A stretch of 64,000 nt of DNA from SAR202 cluster bacterium (GTDB lineage Bacteria; Chloroflexota; Dehalococcoidia; Lucifugimonadales; UBA3495): positions 1 through 64,000 of the forward strand of contig JABMNL010000001.1 in assembly GCA_013204585.1 (NCBI GenBank), in the 5' to 3' direction. Below, in pieces: positions 15,524 to 23,800 of this stretch. Each line of letters starts with the position of its first letter. Position 1 is the stretch's first letter. A program made the translations under genes and the position numbers. The notes beneath the pieces are model-generated. The model had not been told where the DNA came from, did not search any database, and saw nothing but the letters and a program-made list of their open reading frames with translations.

Positions 15524-16453
15524 TTATTCTTCAGTCGTGTAGTTGGTGATTATCAGTTCGTCCACCGGCCCCCGCCCATCGGGATTCGAGTTGATTTGGC
15601 GAGGGACTTTGACCATGCCTATATGCCACGTTGGAGCCTTGTAGAGACTGCGAATCAATGGAGTGTCGGCGTTGGACAGAATAACGTTGACGCCGCTTCT
15701 GTGTAGGCCCACAGCGAAATCTCGGAGCCGTTCTTGGTCTTGCTCACCGAACGCTAGTTTTGTGTACTTCGTAAAAGAAGCACCGTTGGTTGAATGATAA
15801 GGCGGGTCACAGTAAACGAGATCTCCGGGTGAAGGCTGAATGGTATCAAACTCTCGATACTCTATCTGCGTTTTTTGGAGCGCGGTGCTACACAGGGGAA
15901 TATTATCAGCCTGTGCGATGTCGGGTTTGTCGTACCCGCCGATAGGAACGTTGAATTCGCCCTTGTTGTTCACCCGGTAGAGCCCGTTGAAACAGGTCTT
16001 GTTAAGGTAGATGAACCGCGCCGCCACATCAAGCGGGTCTTGCAGGTCATGTTGACTGCGGACCCGGTAATAGTACGTTTCATTATGTTTCTTGGCGTGA
16101 GCTTCCAGTTTACGAATGAGGGCAACAGGGTCGCGCTTGACCGCATTGTATGTAATCGTGAGGTCCAGGTTGGCATCGGATAAAACAGCGTCCTTAATGA
16201 GCCCCTGGATTCCGAAGAACAATGCCCCCCCGCCAACGAAGGGCTCCCAATACTTGTTGAAGGTCTTGGGGAACCGAGCCGTCAAATCATTAACGACGCT
16301 CCGCTTGCCGCCAGCCCATTTGATGAACGGCGTAGCCTTGCCGTATTCTGCCGGTTCGTCTTTTACCTGGCGCGGGTTGACGTGTGCGAAACGTTCAATG
16401 GCTTCATCGAACGGCATATCGAGGATAAGCGGTTCTTCTCTAGACTGTGTCAT
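15524..16453 (-). CDS. D12-class (Dam-like) adenine-N6 DNA methyltransferase
   Basis: The 309-aa enzyme shows 'PFIKWAGGKR' (motif X), 'WEPFVGGGALFF' (motif I, SAM binding) and the catalytic 'YCDPPYHST' (motif IV, DPPY). The order X-I-IV is the alpha/D12 arrangement shared with Dam and many type II methyltransferases. About 30 extra N-terminal residues precede motif X. Recognition sequence unknown. Its start overlaps the transposase stop by 14 bp, so translation is coupled to transposase. Partner nuclease lies downstream. Confidence 0.93.
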   Translation of the reverse strand: MTQSREEPLILDMPFDEAIERFAHVNPRQVKDEPAEYGKATPFIKWAGGKRSVVNDLTARFPKTFNKYWEPFVGGGALFFGIQGLIKDAVLSDANLDLTITYNAVKRDPVALIRKLEAHAKKHNETYYYRVRSQHDLQDPLDVAARFIYLNKTCFNGLYRVNNKGEFNVPIGGYDKPDIAQADNIPLCSTALQKTQIEYREFDTIQPSPGDLVYCDPPYHSTNGASFTKYTKLAFGEQDQERLRDFAVGLHRSGVNVILSNADTPLIRSLYKAPTWHIGMVKVPRQINSNPDGRGPVDELIITNYTTEE

Positions 16454-17369
16454 CGGCTATCAACCCTTTGTAAGTCAGTCTGCCGTTGCAGTTCATCAAC
16501 AGCGACAGGAAAGCGGCCCCGTTATCCTCGGCGCGGTGATTATACCGCAACGAGAATTCATCCAAATACCGTTGCAGATGCTTCTTGCTCACCTGATGGT
16601 AGATGCCAAAGATACCACGCTTGAATATGGAGAAGAAACCCTCAACCGTATTTGTATGAACGTTTCCGATGGCGTAGGTGCCGCCTACATGGTTAACGCT
16701 CCCATGAACGTAGAAGGCTCCCAAACCTTGATAGCCTGCGTGTTCATCGGTGTTTACCGCTGTCCCAAGGGCGACATTTGCTTTCACCAGATTTTGAAGG
16801 GTTGGCCGTTGCGTGTTCTGGACGTGGAACGTTCGCACGTCGCCGCCGCGCTCCACCATAGCAACCGCTATCTCTTTCCCAACAGTCCCGCGTCCGCCCA
16901 GGCGTTCGCGCTTATCTTTGTGCATATTCCTGGCCTTTCCGCCCACATAGGTTTCATCAACCTCTACGGTGTTTTTTAGTGGCTGTTTGAACGCCTCGGT
17001 CTTAGTGGCTTCGCGCAAGCGGTGGTTCATAAACCAGGCGGTCTTTTGGGTAACGCCAACATCTTTGCCCAACTGCACCGAGGAAATGCCCTTTTTGTGC
17101 GCTGTGATTAGGTAGATGGCGACGAACCATTTTTGGAGAGGAACCTTGGAGTCCTCAAATATGGTTCCAACTTTGATGCTAAACTTCAAGCGGCAATCGC
17201 CGCATTTGTGGGTACGGTTGTCTTTGAAGGTGTAAATCTTCTCGAAACCGCCACAGTGGGGGCAAAACTTCCCGTCCCGCCAACGAACCTCAGTTAAGTG
17301 GTCGATGCATGATTGTTCGTCTGGGAAGCGGGCTGTCATTTCCGTGAGGGATTTGAACTGAGGAATCAT
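16440..17369 (-). CDS. IS1595-family (ISXO2-like) transposase
   Basis: The 309-aa protein has an N-terminal zinc ribbon ('CPHCGG' and 'CGDC') and a helix-turn-helix near 'QLGKDVGVTQKTAWFMNHRLR'. The DDE core is visible: D in 'VEVDETYVGGK', D in 'NTDEHAGYQ', E in 'NTVEGFFSIFKRGI'. Length is standard for ISXO2-like transposases. It is intact, the first gene of the element, and presumably acts on the 24-bp repeats. Perfect target duplication and intact frame suggest recent, possibly active, transposition. Confidence 0.96.
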   Translation of the reverse strand: MIPQFKSLTEMTARFPDEQSCIDHLTEVRWRDGKFCPHCGGFEKIYTFKDNRTHKCGDCRLKFSIKVGTIFEDSKVPLQKWFVAIYLITAHKKGISSVQLGKDVGVTQKTAWFMNHRLREATKTEAFKQPLKNTVEVDETYVGGKARNMHKDKRERLGGRGTVGKEIAVAMVERGGDVRTFHVQNTQRPTLQNLVKANVALGTAVNTDEHAGYQGLGAFYVHGSVNHVGGTYAIGNVHTNTVEGFFSIFKRGIFGIYHQVSKKHLQRYLDEFSLRYNHRAEDNGAAFLSLLMNCNGRLTYKGLIADDTV

Positions 17370-17403
17370 AGGTATTTAACCGACCCTTATTTAATCTACG
17401 CTT

Positions 17404-17432
17404 ATTATCTCACGATTATCTGGGTCTGTCAA
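17404..17432 (-). promoter_or_regulatory. Transposon promoter, -35 inside right inverted repeat
   Basis: On the minus strand TTGACA, a 17-bp spacer and GATAAT. The -35 lies within the terminal repeat and the -10 just inside it. It drives transposase and the whole cargo operon. Confidence 0.8.
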
Positions 17433-17445
17433 GTATATAATTCCC
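17422..17445. repeat. Right terminal inverted repeat
   Basis: The reverse complement begins GGGAATTATATACTTGACA, as at the left end, and abuts the right target duplication at 17446-17453. Confidence 0.93.
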
Positions 17446-17453
17446 AATCTTTA
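17446..17453. mobile_element. Target site duplication, right copy (AATCTTTA)
   Basis: Exact copy of 14624-14631. It lies 5 bp beyond the stop codon of the MaoC-like gene, so the insertion landed in an intergenic spacer. Confidence 0.93.
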
Positions 17454-17458
17454 GGGGC

Positions 17459-18019
17459 CTAGTCTTTAGGGGCAACGAAGGGATACGGAATGTCCGGCCC
17501 ACCTTTCAGGGGCAGCACCACGGTGGCGTTTCCGGGCATACTCTCGACTCCATCCTGGGTTTTCATTCCCAGATCCATTTCGATGAAGCCCATCTGGCCC
17601 TTCTCGTACTTGTTGGTCACGGTGGCCCAGACGATGAGCGTGTCGCCGGGAACCAGCATGGCCCGGTGCTCAAATTGGGCCTTCCAGGGCCAGCCTTTGG
17701 GTAGGGTGAAGTCCTTTAGGTACTGGGGCACCACGCTCTGCTTCCACGACCCGTGAACCAGGATGCTGGGATTCTTGTCGTGGTTCAGGCCAAAGTCCAA
17801 ATCGTAGTGGATTCGGTGGAAGTTTTCGATTGCCGCGCTCCACCGAAACAGGTGGGTCGGTGTGGGTGCGTAGATGTACTTGGGCAGCTCGTCGCCGACG
17901 TTCACATCTTCGTAGTAGGTCTGAGTCTTGGACCGTAACTGGTCGGCGGTGGGCCGTTCGTTACGGGCCTGAATCTCTGCTGGCGTCATCTTTAGCAGTT
18001 CTTCTAGTGGTGTGGTCAT
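17459..18019 (-). CDS. MaoC-like hot-dog dehydratase subunit
   Basis: The 186-aa protein carries 'VGDELPKYIYAPTPTHLFRWSAAIENFHRIHYDLDF', the region where MaoC hydratases place their Asp/His pair, then 'HGSWKQSV' and 'FEHRAMLVPGDTLIVWATV'. The family hydrates enoyl-CoA or dehydrates 3-hydroxyacyl-CoA. It lies directly downstream of a second hot-dog gene, so a two-subunit enzyme is likely. Nearby CaiB/BaiF CoA-transferases would supply CoA esters. Substrate unknown. Confidence 0.82.
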   Translation of the reverse strand: MTTPLEELLKMTPAEIQARNERPTADQLRSKTQTYYEDVNVGDELPKYIYAPTPTHLFRWSAAIENFHRIHYDLDFGLNHDKNPSILVHGSWKQSVVPQYLKDFTLPKGWPWKAQFEHRAMLVPGDTLIVWATVTNKYEKGQMGFIEMDLGMKTQDGVESMPGNATVVLPLKGGPDIPYPFVAPKD

Positions 18020-18088
18020 GCTGATAACCTCAGGCGGTTAAATAATTATTTCTTGTTTCCTGTGCCCGTTTTAAATCGCCAGTCCAAC

Positions 18089-18652
18089 CTAGCGTCGAAT
18101 CGAAGACTGGCGGGTGATGCAGAGCAGGGCCTTGTTCTGATTGGTGTAGGTAATCTCGCGAGTGATAATCAAAAAGGCCTTGCCGTCTCTTCCGACCCTT
18201 TCACGGATGTCGTGGTAGCGGTTCTGGAAGAAGATTACATCCCCGATGTTCGGGTACTGGTAAATCTCAATCTCATTGCCCGCATTCAGTGTCCGCACCA
18301 AGTGGGTGGGAATCTCGGGAAGGGCGCCGGGCCGTTTGACCGAACCGATGCCGTCGGACATGGGGTTCTCTTCAAATGCCTTGGTAATGGCGTCTTCCGC
18401 GTCGGGGCGGATGCGCCCGGTCATGTAGCTGACCATGATGGGAGGCACGATGATTGCGCCGTAGTGGGTGGTCTTGGCGAAATCTTCGTCCCAGTATCTG
18501 GGGTCGGGATCCATGACGGCCTGGGTGAATCGCCGTAAATACTCGACGTCCACGGTTCCCCAGGACTCAATCAGTTCGCCTTCAACGCCAATCATGGCTT
18601 TGACCGCTGGCGTGAGCACGGATTGAGTGTCTTGTTGGGACTCCTGAGTCAT
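18089..18652 (-). CDS. MaoC/FAS1-like dehydratase N-type subunit
   Basis: The start is moved to 'MTQESQQDTQ', where CCGGAGGG precedes the ATG; the listed extension is hydrophobic and lacks a site. The 187-aa protein has 'VDVEYLRRFTQAVMDPDPRYWDE' and 'GAIIVPPIMVSYM', the N-terminal hot-dog pattern of FAS1-like dehydratases, which often lacks catalytic residues. It probably pairs with the downstream MaoC-like subunit. Confidence 0.82.
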   Translation of the reverse strand: MTQESQQDTQSVLTPAVKAMIGVEGELIESWGTVDVEYLRRFTQAVMDPDPRYWDEDFAKTTHYGAIIVPPIMVSYMTGRIRPDAEDAITKAFEENPMSDGIGSVKRPGALPEIPTHLVRTLNAGNEIEIYQYPNIGDVIFFQNRYHDIRERVGRDGKAFLIITREITYTNQNKALLCITRQSSIRR

Positions 18653-18860
18653 AGCTGTTACCCTCCGGTGGTTTAACGCAATCAGACTAACGCAGGCTCC
18701 CAGATTCGTCAACAAATGCAACAAATATCGTCTGCGACAGGCCCCTTACAGACGTCTCACGGGCACCTATAAGAAGCGCTCAACTTGTAGATTTTGTGCC
18801 TCTGGGATAACATGACCTTCTGGCCGAGTAGCCGTAAATTTAGCGTAAACAGGGAAAAAC

Positions 18861-19448
18861 TTGAGAGCCCACCGGCCTGCCAAACCCCGATACTGGCGCC
18901 GTTTAATCTGGCTACGGTATTTGTTTCTAGGGGTGGTAGCCGGTCTGCTGATTGGGGCCGCCGCCTGCGGTGACGCCGCAACGGCGATTCCCGCGCCCGT
19001 ACTTTCTGCAACTCCAGAAATCCCAGGAATTACTTTAGAGCCTTTGGCTGGGCCGATTGTCCGCGTGGCCCAAGTGGATTTCCCGGTGGAGTTGGCGATT
19101 AAATCCGAGGATCGTTACAAGGGTCTATCCGGGCGGGCTTCTTTGGAAGATGGTACGGGCATGTTGTTTATCTTTGAAGAAGATGCCAAGTTCCGGTTCT
19201 GGATGAAGGAGATGCAAATCTCCTTGGACATGGTCTGGATTGGGTCGAATTGCCAGGTGGTGAGCATCTCAGAAAACGTCTCTGCGCCGGACCCTGCAAC
19301 TTCGCTCGATGACCTGCTCCGGTACTCCCCAGATGCGCCAGCCAGGTACGTTCTAGAGATTAACAGCGGAGAGTCGGCAGCCTTGGGCCTGACAGCAGGC
19401 GACCCGGTGGCGTTTCTGGGCGAACTGGCCGGTAAGCACGGCTGCTAG
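18861..19448 (+). CDS. DUF192 lipoprotein
   Basis: TTG start. An Arg-rich N terminus leads into a hydrophobic stretch ending in a lipobox-like 'IGAAAC', so it is probably a lipoprotein. The mature part has the DUF192 pattern: 'VELAIKSEDRYKGLSGR', 'GMLFIFEEDAKFRFWMKEMQ', 'LDMVWIG' and 'YVLEINSG'. Function of DUF192 is not known. The 3' end of the gene, including its stop codon, is the first unit of a tandem repeat. Confidence 0.85.
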   Translation: MRAHRPAKPRYWRRLIWLRYLFLGVVAGLLIGAAACGDAATAIPAPVLSATPEIPGITLEPLAGPIVRVAQVDFPVELAIKSEDRYKGLSGRASLEDGTGMLFIFEEDAKFRFWMKEMQISLDMVWIGSNCQVVSISENVSAPDPATSLDDLLRYSPDAPARYVLEINSGESAALGLTAGDPVAFLGELAGKHGC

Positions 19449-19547
19449 CCGGATACCAATTAACTAATAATAAGTACGGCTGCTAGCCGGATACAAATTA
19501 ACTAATAATAAGCACGGCTGCTAGCCGGATACCAATTAACTAATAAG
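19434..19547. repeat. 38-bp tandem repeat spanning DUF192 stop codon
   Basis: Three copies of a 38-bp unit starting AAGCACGGCTGCTAGCCGG occur back to back. The first holds the last codons and the TAG of the DUF192 gene; the next two are non-coding. This is slippage or recombination at the gene end. Confidence 0.95.
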
Positions 19548-19570
19548 TAATACAGCGAGGGATCTTACAA

Positions 19571-20500
19571 ATGGATATCCTGGTTTCTGGATCATTGGCC
19601 TACGACCACATCATGGATTTCGACGGGAAGTTCTCTGACCACATATTGCCGGACCAGCTACACATGATAAATGTGAGCTTCACCGTCAATAGCTTGACCG
19701 AGAACTTTGGCGGCACGGCGGGCAACATCGCCTACTCGCTGTCCCTGTTGGGAGAGAAGCCGCGGATTTTGGCCACCATCGGTCAGGACTATCATCGCTA
19801 CTTCGAATGGCTCGACAAGATTGGTGTGCCAACACAAGACATACGTGTGGTGCAGGAAGAGTTAACCGCCGGCGCGTATATCACGACCGACACCCAGAGC
19901 AATCAGATTACCGGGTTTAACCCCGGCGCCATGAAGCAACAATCGGGTTTCGCCTTCGATTCGGTTGACCCCAAAGACTGCCTGGCGATTGTGGCCCCAG
20001 GTAATTTGGGAGACATGGCCGACTATACCGCCGAGCACCAAAAGCGCGGCATATTTTCCATCTTCGACCCTGGCCAGTCTTTGGCTGCTTGGGAGCCGAC
20101 CGCTTTGGCCAAGTGCATTAGCCAGTCCAAGATGCTGGTCTGCAACGACTACGAAATGGAGATGATTTCTAACAGCACCGGCATGTCCCGCGAGCAGGTT
20201 GCGCAGACCGTCGAGACCATCGTGGTGACCAAGGGTGGCGACGGGTGTGATTTGGTGACAACTTCCGGCACGGTGACGATTCCGCCAGTGCCCACCGATG
20301 ATGCTGTTGACCCCACCGGCGCCGGAGACGCGTTCCGGGCCGGTCTAATCAAGGGAATTACTGCCGGTCTGCCCATGGAGCGGGCTGTACAGATGGGTAA
20401 CGTGGCCGGTCATTACGCCGTCAGGAAATTCGGCACCCAGCAGCACAGTTTTACCCTAGATGAATTCAACGCCAAGCTGAACCAGCATTTCGGCTCTTAA
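19571..20500 (+). CDS. PfkB-family carbohydrate/nucleoside kinase
   Basis: The 309-aa kinase starts 'MDILVSGSLAYDHIMDF' with the substrate-side 'NFGGTAGNIAYSLSLLG' and ends with the family signature 'DPTGAGDAFRAGLIKGI', whose Asp is the catalytic base. 'VVTKGGDGCDLV' precedes it. The bacterial group resembling this one is often annotated as adenosine kinase, but ribokinase-like substrates are possible. It is preceded by the tandem repeats and lies near no clear partner. A tandem duplication also affects its 3' end. Confidence 0.9.
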   Translation: MDILVSGSLAYDHIMDFDGKFSDHILPDQLHMINVSFTVNSLTENFGGTAGNIAYSLSLLGEKPRILATIGQDYHRYFEWLDKIGVPTQDIRVVQEELTAGAYITTDTQSNQITGFNPGAMKQQSGFAFDSVDPKDCLAIVAPGNLGDMADYTAEHQKRGIFSIFDPGQSLAAWEPTALAKCISQSKMLVCNDYEMEMISNSTGMSREQVAQTVETIVVTKGGDGCDLVTTSGTVTIPPVPTDDAVDPTGAGDAFRAGLIKGITAGLPMERAVQMGNVAGHYAVRKFGTQQHSFTLDEFNAKLNQHFGS

Positions 20501-20578
20501 ATAAAAGAATTCAACGCCAAGCTGAACCGGAACTTCGGCTCTTAGATAAAAGAGTTCGACTCCAAGTTGGGTCAGCGC
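20463..20578. repeat. 45-bp tandem repeat spanning PfkB stop codon
   Basis: GAATTCAACGCCAAGCTGAA... is repeated with a 45-bp period: one copy coding for the kinase C terminus and stop, a second slightly diverged copy, and a third decayed partial copy. It is the same type of event as behind the DUF192 gene, with a different sequence. Confidence 0.92.
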
Positions 20579-20682
20579 CCTGGCTTTTGAACAGAGATTG
20601 CCTTGCTAGCTGGTGTCGGCTACAATCCACCCGGTTTGATTACCTCCCGAGGACTTAGGGTCAAGAGGAGACCGAGCGTAAC

Positions 20683-21906
20683 GTGACTTCCACCCAATCG
20701 TCCCAGACCCCGCTTAACCACGGGCCGTTGGACGGCGTGAAAGTGCTGGACTTGAGCGAAGATATTGCCGGGTCTTTTTGCGGGCGTCTATTGGCCGACT
20801 ACGGTGCCGACGTGCTGAAATTGGAACCACCCACTGGGGCAGCTCTGCGCCGGATGGGCCCATTCTTTGGCGACGACCCCCACCCCGAAAAGAGCCTCTT
20901 CTATCTGCTGCTCAACCTGAACAAGAAGGGCGCGACGCTCAACTTGGAGACCGTCACAGGGCGGAATATCCTCAAGCGTTTGGTTCCCCATATCGATGTG
21001 GTCATCGAGTCCTACCGCCCCGGCTATTTGGCCGACTTGGGCGTGGGCTACGATGACTTGGTGGCCGAGAACCCGTCGCTAATCATGACCTCCATCACTC
21101 CCTTCGGTCAGACCGGCCCCTACAGCCAGTACGCGGGCGAGGAAGTGGTTAACTACGCCATGGGCCTCATCATGAGCATCAGCGGCGTACAGGGTAAAGA
21201 GCCACTGAAGCACGGCGGTTTCCAGGCCCAGTACGAAGGTGGTTTGAACGGAGCGGCGGCGACCAGCATGGCCGTGTTCATGCAGGAAAGCACCGGCGTG
21301 GGCCAACACATCGACGTATCGATAACCGAGTGTGTGGCCTCATCGGCCATGGCAACGCAGACCATGTATCCCTTCATGGGCGGCACGCTGCCCCGCCGGC
21401 CAGCTACGGGGAGCAACTTCGGCCACCCCATGCCCTGCAAAGACGGTTGGATTATCGTGCAGACGGGGGGTGGGGCTACTTGGCCCGACATTGCCGACTT
21501 CTTCGGAGACCCACAATTGATGGAACCCAAATTCGCTGAGCCAGCACAGCGTCTTCGAAATACTGTGGAACTGGACAAGGTGGTCTTAGAATCCATTAAG
21601 AACCGAGGCAAATGGGATCTGTTCACCAAGGCAGCCGAAAAGCGGATGCTCTTTGGGTTGGTGCAGACGCCCTCGGAACTGCTGGATTGCCCTCAGCTAG
21701 AGTCGCGAAATTTCTACCGGGAAGTTGATCACCCGGTTATCGGCAAGGTGAAGGTGCCCGCAGTGCTATTCAACCTGAGCCTCACTCCGTACCAGTACAC
21801 CGGCCCGGCCCCCACGCTAGGCCAACACAATGCAGAGATATACGTTGACGGCCTGGAATACAGCCGTGAGGACTACGTCCGCCTAAGGCAACTTGATGTA
21901 ATTTAA
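20683..21906 (+). CDS. CaiB/BaiF (class III) CoA-transferase
   Basis: GTG start behind AGAGGAG. The 407-aa protein has 'GVKVLDLSEDIAGSFCGRLLADYGADVLKLE', 'NLNKKGATLNLET', 'DVVIESYRPG' and 'PSLIMTSITPFGQTGPY', all diagnostic. The usual catalytic Asp of formyl-CoA transferase would be near 'VESYRPGYL...'; a replacement cannot be excluded. It moves CoA between acids or hydroxy acids. A second transferase follows, which suggests a heteromer or sequential use. Confidence 0.92.
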   Translation: MTSTQSSQTPLNHGPLDGVKVLDLSEDIAGSFCGRLLADYGADVLKLEPPTGAALRRMGPFFGDDPHPEKSLFYLLLNLNKKGATLNLETVTGRNILKRLVPHIDVVIESYRPGYLADLGVGYDDLVAENPSLIMTSITPFGQTGPYSQYAGEEVVNYAMGLIMSISGVQGKEPLKHGGFQAQYEGGLNGAAATSMAVFMQESTGVGQHIDVSITECVASSAMATQTMYPFMGGTLPRRPATGSNFGHPMPCKDGWIIVQTGGGATWPDIADFFGDPQLMEPKFAEPAQRLRNTVELDKVVLESIKNRGKWDLFTKAAEKRMLFGLVQTPSELLDCPQLESRNFYREVDHPVIGKVKVPAVLFNLSLTPYQYTGPAPTLGQHNAEIYVDGLEYSREDYVRLRQLDVI

Positions 21907-21915
21907 TTACCAATA

Positions 21916-21954
21916 GTCCCTTCCTCCGGTCACGGGGGAAGGTTAGGAAGGGGG
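21916..21954. repeat. Dispersed intergenic repeat, family A copy 3
   Basis: GTCCCTTCCTCCGG, loop, GGGGGAAGGTTAGGAAGGGGGC. Same family as 3792, 11035 and 41614. Confidence 0.7.
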
Positions 21955-21999
21955 CCGCCCTTCCGCCCTTAACAAGGATTGGACTCAACCCAAGCGGTG

Positions 22000-22096
22000 G
22001 TTCGACGGGCTCACCACGAACGGAGAGCAGAGCCACTAAGTTTTGGAAGAAAAGAGCAACTTCAACGTCCGCTCATCCTGAGCCTGTCGAAGGATC
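22000..22096. repeat. Dispersed repeat family B, two inverted copies
   Basis: TTCGACGGGCTCACCACGAA at the left and GCTCATCCTGAGCCTGTCGAAGGATC at the right are two forms of the 'TCGACAGGCTCA' repeat in opposite orientation. Fragments occur at 13547 and 41586. Confidence 0.7.
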
Positions 22097-22145
22097 TGGT
22101 CAGCCAGTCAATCGAGACCCCGCATTCAGTCAATAGAGGACAAAC

Positions 22146-23501
22146 ATGGCCCGGTTACCCCTGGAAGGCATCCGAATAATCGACTCCACCTATGTTTTCG
22201 CCCTGCCCTACGCTGGCGGTCTGCTGGCTGATTTGGGAGCAGAGGTTATCAAGGTGGAAGGGCCTAATCGTCCCGACGTCACCCGCACCGGCGGCTATGC
22301 CGGGGCCTTCCCTGAAAACGACTTGGGTGACGACTGGTGGAACCGTCCTTCCACCTACAACCTGATTCACCGAGGCAAGCGTTCCATCACTTTGGACATG
22401 ACCGACGAGCGGGGCCGGAACATATTCCGGGAGTTGGTCAAGGTCAGCGACGTGGTGATGGAGAACTTCACCCCCAGGGTGATGCGCAGTTGGGACTTGG
22501 ATTATCCCAACATGAAGAAGCTAAAGCCCGACATCATCATGGTTTCCAACACTGGCTACGGGCATGGCGGTGGCCCCTACTCAAGCTATCCCGCCCAGGC
22601 GACCACCCAGGAAGCGACCCACGGTCACTGCTGGATTACGGGCTATAACGACGGGGGGCCGTCCAAAGCAGGCGCGTCCTTTGTCGATTTTCTTTCCACG
22701 TGGACGGCTTTATTCGCCATCGGCTCGGCGCTGCGCTACCGCAACAAGACCGGCCAGGGACAGTGGGCTGACTTGGGCATGTACCAAGCTGGCGTGATGT
22801 TCATGTCTGAGTACATCTTGGACGCCCAGGTAAATGGTCGCGAGGGCGGGCGCATCGGCAACCGCCATCCGTTCCGCGCTCCCCAAGGCTGCTATCCGGC
22901 CTTGGGCAAAGACCAGTGGATTACCCTATCGGTGGGCGATGACGCTGGCTGGGCAGGCTTGTGCCAACTCATGGGCAAGCCGGAACTGGTGGCCGACCCT
23001 GAGTACGCCGACCTGCTATCTAGGCAAAAAAACCACGACCAAATTGACGAGATTATTGAGGCTTGGACCTGCGGAGTCGACAAGTACGAGTTGATGCACT
23101 CGCTTCAGGGCATGGGCATCCCAGCGGGACCGGTGCTGAACAGCAAGGACATTCATTACGACCCCCAGTTCAAGAGCCGTGGGTTCTTAGAGCGAGTGGA
23201 CTATCCGAAAGAGCGAAACATGGGCTCGCGGATGTTCATTGGCCGTCCCTACAAGTTCTCCAATAGTCCCTTGGCCATCCAAGGCCCATCGCCCACCTTC
23301 GGCCAGCACAATGAGGACGTCATTCAGGGTCTGTTGGGCATGGACGACGCGAGTTTCCAGAGCTTGGTGCAGGATGCGGTGGTGGCCCAAGTGCCGCTTA
23401 CTGGCGAGCCGACGCCTCGGATTCCCGAGACAGAAGCGCTGGAACGGGGTCGCTTGGCCGACTGGGATCCCGACTACCTCAAAAATTTGGGCCTCGTCTA
23501 G
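22146..23501 (+). CDS. CaiB/BaiF (class III) CoA-transferase
   Basis: The 451-aa protein has 'GIRIIDSTYVFALPYAGGLLADLGAEVIKVEGP', 'NLIHRGKRSITLDMTDERG', 'DVVMENFTPRVM' and 'PDIIMVSNTGYGHGGPY'-like residues. It has the family architecture but is a distant paralogue of the gene before. The 240-bp gap between them contains dispersed repeats, so cotranscription is uncertain. The substrate cannot be told from sequence. Confidence 0.92.
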   Translation: MARLPLEGIRIIDSTYVFALPYAGGLLADLGAEVIKVEGPNRPDVTRTGGYAGAFPENDLGDDWWNRPSTYNLIHRGKRSITLDMTDERGRNIFRELVKVSDVVMENFTPRVMRSWDLDYPNMKKLKPDIIMVSNTGYGHGGGPYSSYPAQATTQEATHGHCWITGYNDGGPSKAGASFVDFLSTWTALFAIGSALRYRNKTGQGQWADLGMYQAGVMFMSEYILDAQVNGREGGRIGNRHPFRAPQGCYPALGKDQWITLSVGDDAGWAGLCQLMGKPELVADPEYADLLSRQKNHDQIDEIIEAWTCGVDKYELMHSLQGMGIPAGPVLNSKDIHYDPQFKSRGFLERVDYPKERNMGSRMFIGRPYKFSNSPLAIQGPSPTFGQHNEDVIQGLLGMDDASFQSLVQDAVVAQVPLTGEPTPRIPETEALERGRLADWDPDYLKNLGLV

Positions 23502-23624
23502 GAGCCACAGGCTCGTTCCGTATTCCTTGACACCCTCAAAAGCCCAGGGCTAAGCTACCTACGACTAGGCTTTATCGGCCTAGGCTTTCTTGGCCTCGGT
23601 TTTCCTATCCTCGGCATTTTCGAG

Positions 23625-23699
23625 GGGCCCGTAGCTCACTGGTAGAGCAGACGACTCATAATCGTCTGGTAGTCGGTTCGATCCCGACCGGGCCCACCA
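23625..23699 (+). tRNA. tRNA-Met (CAU)
   Basis: Acceptor GGGCCCG pairs with CGGGCCC, followed by A and encoded CCA. The D arm is GTAGCTCACTGGTAGAGC, the anticodon stem GACGA/TCGTC with loop CTCATAA (anticodon CAT at 23657-23659), and the T arm GTCGGTTCGATCCCGAC. G1-C72 pairing excludes initiator tRNA; it is elongator Met or Ile2 (lysidine). Confidence 0.95.
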
Positions 23700-23724
23700 T
23701 TTTTTTTGTCAATGAATCGTAGCT

Positions 23725-23772
23725 GCAATTTGGTATGGATAGCTGAAGTGCTGTGCGACCGTACCAAATTGC
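23725..23772. repeat. Long inverted repeat next to tRNA-Met
   Basis: GCAATTTGGTATGG and CCGTACCAAATTGC form a 14-bp stem (one G-T pair), with weaker pairing outside. It has no U tract. It may be a terminator variant, a MITE remnant or the end of the DndB transcript. Confidence 0.6.
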
Positions 23773-23800
23773 CATTGATTCAGTTGCTCTGATCTGTCTG

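Larger units (their letters stand above)
14632..17445 (-). mobile_element. IS1595-like transposon carrying an R-M operon
   Basis: A 2,814-bp element bounded by 24-bp inverted repeats and an 8-bp direct duplication. All five genes point the same way: transposase, D12 methyltransferase, 59-aa protein, PD-(D/E)XK nuclease, zinc protein. They are separated by at most 20 bp or overlap. The last gene's stop codon touches the left repeat, and the -35 box lies inside the right repeat, so no space is wasted. Plain IS1595 elements are about 0.7-1.1 kb; members with passenger genes are known. A complete putative restriction-modification cargo is unusual. Confidence 0.92.
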
